Part shown: in pieces, positions 17,301 through 23,235 of the stretch
Numbering within the stretch: position 1 is the stretch's first letter
How the letters are laid out: each line of letters starts with the position of its first letter
Source of the DNA: Fimbriiglobus sp.
Lineage (GTDB): Bacteria > Planctomycetota > Planctomycetia > Gemmatales > Gemmataceae
Direction: 5' to 3'
Length of the DNA: 37,902 bases
Assembly (NCBI GenBank): GCA_025352235.1
Contig: JANXTU010000550.1
Location: 1-37,902 of the forward strand
Notes under the pieces: model-generated
Told to the model about the DNA's origin: nothing
The model's input: only the letters and a program-made list of their open reading frames with translations
The model's database searches: none
Program-made: the position numbers and the translations under genes

Positions 17301-18215
17301 ATGCCCTCCAAAGAATCGCCTCGCACGAAATCCCTTTTCTCACTCTCGTTCGTCGGCGCCACGACAGTGGGCTCACTTGTCATGGGGTTGGTCTGCACTT
17401 TCGCTCCGATTGAAGCCCAAATCGGCGTTCTTGGAGCGTTTGTCAGTATCCTGGGTGGACTCTTTCTGTCGTATTTGGAGCAAGAAGCCGAGCGGGAACA
17501 CCGCCGGGCCGAGATGATCGGCCGACTCACGATACCCCTTTTGTTGGCGAACGATCACGACATCTATCTCCCATACCAGGCAATTTGCAAAACTCTGGCC
17601 GACCTCACGAAGCAGACCGATCCGATTCTGCGCGAAATCGCCGGGCTGAAACTCGCGTCTATCGTCGATCAACTGTCTCCCTTGGCCGATGGCACGGCTT
17701 TGTTCGCCGGAACGGAGGGATGGCGTACGGTGTACGAGAAGCTGCTGGAGAGCGCGGATTTGAAGAAATACCGATCCGTCGCCTGGGTCCGAAGCAAAGA
17801 TTACTGGCAAGATGCGCCGGGTCGGCAGAGTATGGAGGCAAACTTCGCCGCCATCAATCGTGGTGTCCGCATCGAGCGCATCCTCATCCTTCGAGAAGAC
17901 GTCTGGCCCAAGCACGAACTCTTGCCCGTGGGTGAACTGCTAGCTTGGGTCGAGAATCAGCACAACCACGGCGTTTGGATTGTCTTGGCGCGGGAACCCG
18001 ATTTGATGGCGGAACCGGGCCTGCTCGTCGACATGGGCATTTACGGCACGCGTGCCGTTGGCACTCAGGAACTCGATGAACGATGCCGGACGCTTCGCTT
18101 CAGTCTCACGTTCGACCCCCAAGCTGTTCGTCTCGCACAAGATCTTTGGGATCGGCTTTATCTATTTTCGACTTCCTTCCAAAGTCTACTGGATCGCGCG
18201 CCCGCCACTGAATAG
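17301..18215 (+). CDS. Two-TM membrane protein with cytoplasmic domain of unknown function
   Basis: 304 aa from ATG 17301; an in-frame TTG at 17241 would add 20 residues. Two membrane helices occupy about residues 13-34 (SFVGATTVGSLVMGLVCTF) and 40-57 (IGVLGAFVSILGGLFLSYL). A charged helix follows, then a soluble domain of about 200 residues including YRSVAWVRSKDYW, NFAAINRGVRIERILIL and LLVDMGIYGTRAV. This pattern vaguely recalls PLD-like folds found as sensor or effector modules, but no HKD motif is present, so I do not assign activity. It is divergent from the tubulin/vWA operon and 29 nt upstream of an aminotransferase-like gene with which it probably forms a two-gene operon. Confidence 0.75.
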   Translation: MPSKESPRTKSLFSLSFVGATTVGSLVMGLVCTFAPIEAQIGVLGAFVSILGGLFLSYLEQEAEREHRRAEMIGRLTIPLLLANDHDIYLPYQAICKTLADLTKQTDPILREIAGLKLASIVDQLSPLADGTALFAGTEGWRTVYEKLLESADLKKYRSVAWVRSKDYWQDAPGRQSMEANFAAINRGVRIERILILREDVWPKHELLPVGELLAWVENQHNHGVWIVLAREPDLMAEPGLLVDMGIYGTRAVGTQELDERCRTLRFSLTFDPQAVRLAQDLWDRLYLFSTSFQSLLDRAPATE

Positions 18216-18244
18216 GATCTGATCGCGCGATACCGGGGGCGATC

Positions 18245-19465
18245 ATGGAAAGGCTGCTTTACCTCGACACGGCCCGAATCGGGCGGATCACGCCTGGTGC
18301 CCAGCGGGCCTTTACCGACTACTCGGCCTTGGTTGGTCAAGAAGGAGGATCGAGTTACTTCGAACGATTCTTGCGACACGGCTTAGTTGATTGTCCGACT
18401 TGGATGAAAGACGCATACCCGGCACTTTCCTGCTGGAATGGGATTTCGTCGCTCAAAGAGTCTTTGAGAAGTCTCGCCGCGAGTCACCCAGATCTGCCCG
18501 TCCTTCTTTCCCTTCGCACATCGCAATTGATGAAGCTCGCAGCACGCCTCATGTTCCGCCGCTGTGACAACGTCTTGACCACCGACCTCGGGTGGCCCAG
18601 CTACTCCATTACTTTGGAAGCGGAGCGAGTCCGATCCGATGCGACGACGACGACCGTGTCGGTGAAAAACGCTGTTTTGGAACGCGGTGCCACGGAAGAC
18701 GAAGTCGTCGAGACGATTTGCCGAGCATACGCGGAAAGCCGCTGCGATGGGTTGTTCTTGTCGGCCGTGAGCAATCTCGGTGTTCGCTTGCCGATCGCTC
18801 GCATCGTCCGACGGCTCGAACAGGCCCATGAAGTTCGATTCGTCGTCGTGGACGGTGCCCAGGATTTCTGCCACCTCACGCCCGACATCCACGAGGAGTA
18901 CTGCGATTTCTACCTGGCGGGCTGTCACAAGTGGTTCCAGGCCTGCCACCCTTTGGGCTTGGGCTTCTACGGCCGGCGCCGCTCGATTGGGTTCATCGAA
19001 AACACGTTGTCGCACATGATCGCCGGCGGCGACATCGATGACCCGCTGTTGCGGTACATCCGCGAAGTGGAATCGGCGCAGGTGAACGGCTATTCCGAGA
19101 CGGTCAATTTCGGGCCGCTCTTCTCGTGCCAGGGGGCAATTGCGGACCGGGGATCAGCCGCCGACCGTATCGAGCACCAGGAGAATCAACGGCAGAACCT
19201 CGATAGTGTCGCTCAAATCGTTACCGGGGCAGACTGGAAACCGATCTTATTGGAAGCAGGGCTGCAGACCGGCATACTTCTCGCCCAGGCCAGCGATCCC
19301 GAACTTTGTCGAATCGAGCCATCGGTAGTACGGGAGTCGTTCCGAAACCTTGGTGTTGGGCTTTCAACGTACGAAAACGGCTACGTTCGACTTTCGATGC
19401 CGCAGTCTCCCATCGGTCGAGAAGATGCCAGCCGCTTGAGGCATGCGTTCGGACTCGTTGCCTGA
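18245..19465 (+). CDS. Class-V aminotransferase-fold PLP-dependent enzyme
   Basis: 406 aa, the normal size for fold-type I PLP enzymes of the aminotransferase class V/cysteine desulfurase group. The Schiff-base lysine is probably K229 in YLAGCHKWFQACHPLG. The pyridine-nitrogen Asp is D203, with Q206, in VVVDGAQDFCH. The C-terminus, YVRLSMPQSPIGREDASRL, matches the end of this family. I do not see the catalytic Cys loop of SufS/IscS desulfurases, so a true desulfurase is less likely than a lyase, epimerase or aminotransferase activity. The substrate is unknown. The ATG has GGGGGCG about 3 nt upstream. Its pairing with a membrane protein and its place beside the tubulin/vWA operon are unusual for a metabolic gene. 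Confidence 0.85.
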   Translation: MERLLYLDTARIGRITPGAQRAFTDYSALVGQEGGSSYFERFLRHGLVDCPTWMKDAYPALSCWNGISSLKESLRSLAASHPDLPVLLSLRTSQLMKLAARLMFRRCDNVLTTDLGWPSYSITLEAERVRSDATTTTVSVKNAVLERGATEDEVVETICRAYAESRCDGLFLSAVSNLGVRLPIARIVRRLEQAHEVRFVVVDGAQDFCHLTPDIHEEYCDFYLAGCHKWFQACHPLGLGFYGRRRSIGFIENTLSHMIAGGDIDDPLLRYIREVESAQVNGYSETVNFGPLFSCQGAIADRGSAADRIEHQENQRQNLDSVAQIVTGADWKPILLEAGLQTGILLAQASDPELCRIEPSVVRESFRNLGVGLSTYENGYVRLSMPQSPIGREDASRLRHAFGLVA

Positions 19466-19841
19466 AGGGACGACTTGCAGGGCCGCCGACTCTCTATCTT
19501 CAAATCACTTCTGTCCTTCCCTTCTTGAATCCTCTTCGATCCCGGTCGGGCAGATCATCGTTGTTTTGCAGGAACCAAAGGTTCCCGCACCCTCCTTTCA
19601 AGGCATCCGAACCGGGGGAGAATCCCCCCGCGTCGTCAAGGGTGCCCTCCGCTCGCAAGGCCTCGCTCCGGCTCCGTGGTCGGCCCCTCCCTAGCTTCCG
19701 CGCTCCCAAAGCCTCGCTTGTGCAGCCAGGGAGACCCTCCCACCCCGTCGCCCGTTGACGAGCGCGTCCCCCCTTTCAGCTCTTCCTCCGTTCGTCGGTT
19801 GCGCGCGCAACCAACAGACACCATCACACGGAGAAAGACCC
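19466..19841. promoter_or_regulatory. Intergenic leader before the ardC-like gene, with a 16-bp palindrome
   Basis: A 376-nt interval without a supported gene. It contains the perfect 16-bp palindrome GGTTGCGCGCGCAACC at 19797-19812, 29 nt before the ATG of the ardC-like gene, a good position for a repressor site. The rest is C-rich with short open frames that lack ribosome binding sites. No clear -35/-10 pair was found. Confidence 0.5.
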
Positions 19842-20741
19842 ATGACCACCGAACGCCGCGACCTCTACACGCCGATCACGCAAACCATCGTCACCCAGTT
19901 GGAAGCCGGGGTTCGCCCTTGGCACCAGCCTTGGAAAGTGCAGCACGCCGCCGGGGGGATCTCCCGCCCGCTCCGCTCCAATGGCGAGCAGTACCATGGG
20001 ATCAACGTCGTCGTACTCTGGTTGACCGCTTTCGAGAAGCAATACGTTTCCCCGCTCTGGCTGACCTTCCAGCAAGCCAAGGAACTTGGCGGTAGTGTGC
20101 GGAAGGGAGAGAAAGGAACGGGGATCGTCTACGCCAACAGCATCGAGAAGAAGGAGACCGACACGGCGACCGGAGAAGAGAAGACGGAACGGATCCCGTT
20201 CCTCAAATCGTACACCGTGTTCAACGCCGAGCAGGTCAAAGGCTTGCCGGAGAAGTACTACGCCAAGGTCGCGAACCCGCTTCCGCTGGAGCAGCGGCTT
20301 GACATCGCCGAGCGGTTTTTCGCAGGCACCAAAGCCGACATCCGCCACGGCGGGAACCGAGCCTTCTATTCACCCGGATCGGATTACGTCCAGATGCCCC
20401 CGTTCGAGAGCTTCGAGACCCGCGAGAGTTACTATTCGACTCTGGTCCACGAGTGCACCCACTGGACGAAGCACGAATGCCGTTTGAACCGGACGTTCGA
20501 GACCAAGCGATTCGGCGATCAAGGATACGCCATGGAGGAACTTGTCGCGGAACTCGGTGCCGCGTTCGTCTGTGCGGACTTGGGGATCACGCCCGAGGTT
20601 CTCCCGGAACACGCTTCGTACTTGGCCGCATGGCTGCAGGTCATGAAAGCGGTCAACAAAGCGATCTTCACCGCCGCCGCCCAGGCCGAGCGAGCCGCCG
20701 ACTACTTGACGAAGCTTCAAGCGGTACCCGCCATCGCGTGA
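19842..20741 (+). CDS. ardC: ArdC-like antirestriction protein (ssDNA-binding domain plus zincin)
   Basis: 299 aa. The N-terminus RRDLYTPITQTIVTQLEAGV and the PWHQPW segment are typical of the ArdC N-terminal domain (PF08401 type), which binds single-stranded DNA in plasmid ArdC and TraC primases. The C-terminal half is a zincin-like metallopeptidase: HECTH at 203-207 supplies HExxH and a downstream EELVAELGAAF (232-242) supplies the third ligand. Start at ATG 19842 chosen because GGAGAAAG lies just upstream; an in-frame start 29 codons earlier has no ribosome binding site. ArdC-type proteins protect incoming plasmid DNA from restriction after conjugation, which fits the relaxase at 23232-25937. 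A 16-bp palindrome lies upstream and a strong terminator follows. Confidence 0.85.
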   Translation: MTTERRDLYTPITQTIVTQLEAGVRPWHQPWKVQHAAGGISRPLRSNGEQYHGINVVVLWLTAFEKQYVSPLWLTFQQAKELGGSVRKGEKGTGIVYANSIEKKETDTATGEEKTERIPFLKSYTVFNAEQVKGLPEKYYAKVANPLPLEQRLDIAERFFAGTKADIRHGGNRAFYSPGSDYVQMPPFESFETRESYYSTLVHECTHWTKHECRLNRTFETKRFGDQGYAMEELVAELGAAFVCADLGITPEVLPEHASYLAAWLQVMKAVNKAIFTAAAQAERAADYLTKLQAVPAIA

Positions 20742-20762
20742 AGTTGGTACCTTGAACCGCCG

Positions 20763-20796
20763 AAAGCCAACCCTTTGACTCCAAAGGGTTGGCTTT
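20763..20796 (+). terminator. Strong hairpin terminator of the ardC-like gene
   Basis: AAAGCCAACCCTTTG (20763-20777), loop ACTC, CAAAGGGTTGGCTTT (20782-20796): 15 perfectly paired bases with a 4-nt loop, starting 21 nt after the stop codon. A short T/G-rich tract (TTTGTTG) follows. The stem is symmetric, so it may also stop minus-strand transcription. Confidence 0.85.
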
Positions 20797-20930
20797 GTTG
20801 TCCCGTGTGTAGTCCCTGATCGTCGTCGAACGCTCGATGCTGAAAGGTTGCATGCGTGCACCCACAGCCGCGCCTTCTGTTTGTTTACTGCTCCTTGTCC
20901 CGACGGTTCTGCCCGTTCCAAGGAGCGCCC

Positions 20931-21107
20931 ATGTTCGAGTTGCTCACCCTCATCCCGGCGGATCGCGAATCCAGCGCCGATCCGCGTTTGGAGTCGGACA
21001 CCGGCCCCAGCTATCGAGAGCTTCCGAACGGTGTACCGTTCGGGTTCCATCCGGTATCGTGCGATCTTCAACGAGATTGGCCCGAGGATACCGACGCCAC
21101 CCGGTGA
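20931..21107 (+). CDS. 58-aa small protein of unknown function
   Basis: A short frame (MFELLTLIPADRESSADPRL at its start, DWPEDTDATR at its end) with a consensus ribosome binding site, AAGGAG at 20920-20925, 5 nt before the ATG. It stops at 21107 and is followed 25 nt later by its own hairpin terminator. The previous gene ends in a terminator as well, so this is a free-standing transcription unit. The product is acidic, lacks TM helices and has no recognisable family. Small acidic proteins near plasmid transfer genes sometimes mimic DNA or inhibit host defence, but nothing in the sequence proves that here. Confidence 0.6.
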   Translation: MFELLTLIPADRESSADPRLESDTGPSYRELPNGVPFGFHPVSCDLQRDWPEDTDATR

Positions 21108-21131
21108 AGGAAGATCGGCCTGAAAACTGCG

Positions 21132-21166
21132 AAGCCCGCGTTCGGAATCCCGAGCGCGGGCTTTTT
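21132..21166 (+). terminator. Rho-independent terminator of the 58-aa gene
   Basis: AAGCCCGCGTTCGG (21132-21145), loop AATC, CCGAGCGCGGGCTT (21150-21163), with 13 of 14 positions in Watson-Crick pairs and the remaining one a T:G pair. It is followed by a run of five T (21162-21166). This is a classical intrinsic terminator on the plus strand. Confidence 0.85.
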
Positions 21167-21244
21167 CGGTTTAGGATTCTCCACGCTCGAATGATTTCTT
21201 TCCCGGAACGAAGATCGACCGGTTCGAGGGTTTTCCGCTTCGGC

Positions 21245-21310
21245 GGCCTATCCACGGGCTCCGCTGCGGGGGCTTGGAGTGCCCCACTTCGCTCCGCCCG
21301 TGGATAGGCC
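21245..21310. repeat. 15-bp perfect inverted repeat with 36-nt GC-rich spacer
   Basis: GGCCTATCCACGGGC (21245-21259) is exactly complementary to GCCCGTGGATAGGCC (21296-21310). The spacer contains a smaller pair, GGGGC and GCCCC. It ends 13 nt before the stop codon of the minus-strand radC-like gene, so it may terminate that gene; no T-run follows on the minus strand. A recombination or transfer site is an alternative. Confidence 0.7.
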
Positions 21311-21322
21311 TCTCGTCTCGAA

Positions 21323-21808
21323 TTATCCCCAGGCGGATTCCAAAAAGCTGTTATAGCCCGTCCGGGTCATGATCACGTGATCGAGCACGTTGACGCCGAT
21401 CAGCGCCCCCGCTTCTTTCAGTCTTCGGGTCAAAGCGATGTCTTCCGGCGACGGCGTCAAACTCCCCGAAGGGTGGTTGTGGGCGATGATTACGGCGGTG
21501 CTGGCGGTCAGGAGCGCGACCCCGAGCACCAGGCGCAGATCGACGGGTGTGTGGTTGAATCCGCCGGTATGCAGCTTGACCCAGCCGAGGACCTCGTGCG
21601 CTCCATTCAAGCAGAGAAGGATGAACTCTTCCCGCAGTTCCAAGGTGTCATCGTCCCACACCGACCTCAGATACTTTTCGCAGCTCACCGGCGAAGCCAC
21701 GAAGAATGGCATGCGTTCCTGCTTGCCGTCTTTGGGTCGGCCTCGGCGGTAACTCACTTTCAGTTCGGCGAGGGATGGTGTACGTTCCAGAGTCTTGAGA
21801 GTAATCAT
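21323..21808 (-). CDS. radC: RadC-like JAMM/MPN-domain protein (plasmid type)
   Basis: 161 aa, the size of stand-alone plasmid or phage RadC proteins. The JAMM zinc motif is complete: AHNHPSG supplies H110 and H112, and SPED supplies S120 and D123, with a Glu near residue 60 (REEFILLCL) upstream. The N-terminal helix-hairpin-helix region of chromosomal RadC is missing, as usual for mobile versions. RadC-like proteins are frequent neighbours of ardC, DUF6573 and relaxase genes on plasmids, though their biochemical role is unsettled. AAAGGAAT lies about 6 nt before the ATG. It is probably co-transcribed with the DUF6573 gene 60 nt upstream from the promoter at 22296-22324. Confidence 0.9.
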   Translation of the reverse strand: MITLKTLERTPSLAELKVSYRRGRPKDGKQERMPFFVASPVSCEKYLRSVWDDDTLELREEFILLCLNGAHEVLGWVKLHTGGFNHTPVDLRLVLGVALLTASTAVIIAHNHPSGSLTPSPEDIALTRRLKEAGALIGVNVLDHVIMTRTGYNSFLESAWG

Positions 21809-21868
21809 GGTGCAATTCCTTTTGGTTTCGTTCTCGGTGGCCGGAGGTGTCCTCCCCCGGCCACTCCT

Positions 21869-22246
21869 TTAATCTTCGTTCGGCAGCATCACGGTGATGC
21901 ACGGCTCACCGTCGTCGCCGGGCCCGCACAGCGCTTTCAGTTCCACCAATCGCAGTCGCCCGCTGTCGTTCCGCACGTGCAAGCGATAGCGGATATCTCG
22001 CGTCGCATTCCGAGTGCCGCGAATGGCCACATAGAGCATCCACAGGACATCCCAGAGCCGGCCGCTTTCGTCCTGACCCGTGACGCCGTTTGGGATCGCG
22101 ACGTACTTGCCCCAAACGGCCGAAGTCAGGGCGACGGGTATCCGGAACCCCGACTGTCTGGCTGCCTCGGTCACGTCGACCAAAACGCCGTCTGCGATGG
22201 CTTCTTTCCGGCTGTAAGAGTGAATGATGGTGCAATTTTCGTTCAT
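21869..22246 (-). CDS. DUF6573-type plasmid protein
   Basis: 125 aa. The pattern IHSYSRKEAIADGVLVDVTE, then RIPVALTSAVWGKYVAIP, GRLWDVLWMLYVAIR and a C-terminal LVELKALCGPGDDGEPCITVMLPNED matches DUF6573 proteins that recur on plasmids and integrative elements. No catalytic motif or membrane segment is visible and the function is unknown. GGGGGG lies about 6 nt before the ATG. Its promoter (TTGACA -35) contains an operator shared with the divergent ribbon-helix-helix gene, so it is probably repressed by that protein (inference). Confidence 0.85.
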   Translation of the reverse strand: MNENCTIIHSYSRKEAIADGVLVDVTEAARQSGFRIPVALTSAVWGKYVAIPNGVTGQDESGRLWDVLWMLYVAIRGTRNATRDIRYRLHVRNDSGRLRLVELKALCGPGDDGEPCITVMLPNED

Positions 22247-22295
22247 AGTTTTCCCCCCTTTCGATAACGCGAGGTATCCCCTCGACTCGATCTAA

Positions 22296-22324
22296 AAACT
22301 ACACCGTCTCTAGAGACATGTCAA
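22296..22324 (-). promoter_or_regulatory. Minus-strand promoter with operator in the spacer
   Basis: Read on the minus strand: -35 TTGACA (22319-22324, perfect consensus), 17-nt spacer, -10 TAGTTT (22296-22301, weak). The spacer holds the perfect 12-bp palindrome GTCTCTAGAGAC (22306-22317). It drives the DUF6573 and radC-like genes. A protein bound to the palindrome would block RNA polymerase. Confidence 0.65.
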
Positions 22325-22333
22325 GCATTTCTC

Positions 22334-22362
22334 TTGCTTATCTCTAGAGACAAAAGTAAGGT
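22334..22362 (+). promoter_or_regulatory. Plus-strand promoter with the same operator in the spacer
   Basis: -35 TTGCTT (22334-22339), 17-nt spacer, -10 TAAGGT (22357-22362); both hexamers are weak. The spacer holds TCTCTAGAGAC (palindromic core 22341-22350), 34 bp from the equivalent core of the divergent promoter. It lies 24 nt before the ATG of the ribbon-helix-helix gene. Confidence 0.55.
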
Positions 22363-22385
22363 GTGCGAGACGGGGGTATGCGAAC

Positions 22386-22658
22386 ATGGGAAAGCGGCGA
22401 GTGACACCGGGAACGGGTCAACTGAATTTGGAAATCGAGTCGGCGCTTTTGGAGCGGCTGCGCGGATTCGTTCGGGACCGCGACGAGAAGATCCGCCACG
22501 TCGTCGAAATGGCGATCCGCCGTCACATGGACTATCCGCCCCCACTCCCGAAGCCGCCGGAGGTTTTGCCACTCCCGGCCGCTACAGAATCCGAGCCGCG
22601 TTCAAGCACAGCGGGTAACCGTTCCCCAAAAACGAAGACCACCAAGAAGACGAAGTAA
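22386..22658 (+). CDS. Small ribbon-helix-helix (CopG-like) DNA-binding protein
   Basis: 90 aa. Residues of about 11-50 (QLNLEIESALLERLRGFVRD, then KIRHVVEMAIRRHMD) have the strand-helix-helix pattern of CopG/Arc-type repressors: alternating polar residues in the strand and a second helix with hydrophobic spacing. The tail is Pro-rich, then Lys/Thr-rich (SPKTKTTKKTK), and probably disordered and DNA-contacting. The ATG lacks a strong ribosome binding site, as expected for a low-level regulator. Its promoter region carries two copies of TCTCTAGAGAC, the likely binding sites for autoregulation and for repression of the divergent DUF6573/radC unit (inference). Confidence 0.7.
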   Translation: MGKRRVTPGTGQLNLEIESALLERLRGFVRDRDEKIRHVVEMAIRRHMDYPPPLPKPPEVLPLPAATESEPRSSTAGNRSPKTKTTKKTK

Positions 22659-22839
22659 AATCGTCACTCGTGCAGTCGCGAGCGTCGCATACGCCGAGCA
22701 GCATCGTCTCTTCGCATCGTTCAGCAAAAGAGAGTTTTCGTACCGCATCGAGTGCAAACGGAAGCACTACACTGATGCACTCTCGGAAGCACCGGGTTTA
22801 CCGAGCGCCCGAGGTCAGAGGGGTGCAGAACGTAAACCG

Positions 22840-23235
22840 CTAGCCGCTGTCACCGACACCGATTTCGATCCGCTCGATCACCGTTATCGATTCGGGCACC
22901 AGAAGCGTGTCGGCACGATCCGCTTCCCAGACCCAGCGCACCGATTGATCGCCGATTTGGGTAAACAGCGGGAAGAGGTTTCGGCCGCGGAGGCGAACCG
23001 CGGTACTCGAAAAGACGAGTTCGATTCCGAGGGCCGGATCGTAGGCCATGGAGCAGAGCCCGTAGTAAGGCAGCGCCCGCCAGGTGCCGTCGCGGAATCG
23101 CAAGCGCAGCATCGTCAGCACTTCGCCGTAGTAGTTCGAGAGGCCGAAGGCCGAATAGGAATCGGGAGCGTCGTCGGCCGGATTCGCCGGCAGCCGGATG
23201 CGCTCGTCGAGGAAGTGGGCGCGGTCCTCGCTCAT
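22840..23235 (-). CDS. 131-aa protein translationally coupled to the relaxase
   Basis: Start chosen at ATG 23235, which overlaps the relaxase stop as ATGA (23232-23235); longer frames upstream would run inside the relaxase gene. The protein (MSEDRAHFLDERIRLPANPA at its start, ITVIERIEIGVGDSG at its end) is acidic, has no TM helix or signal peptide, and contains a beta-rich core (LTMLRLRFRDGTWRALPYYG). No family recognised. Coupling to the relaxase suggests a role in DNA transfer, for example as an auxiliary of relaxosome assembly (inference). The 181 nt between this gene and 22658 hold no supported feature. Confidence 0.7.
   Translation of the reverse strand: MSEDRAHFLDERIRLPANPADDAPDSYSAFGLSNYYGEVLTMLRLRFRDGTWRALPYYGLCSMAYDPALGIELVFSSTAVRLRGRNLFPLFTQIGDQSVRWVWEADRADTLLVPESITVIERIEIGVGDSG

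Noticed and set aside
18245-19465. DndA/IscS-type cysteine desulfurase feeding DNA phosphorothioation
   Set aside because: No desulfurase Cys loop was seen and no other dnd- or ssp-type genes are present.
20837-21307. 156-codon frame overlapping the 58-aa gene
   Set aside because: It runs through two hairpin structures, has no ribosome binding site and is rich in Arg/Ser in the way of out-of-frame translation.
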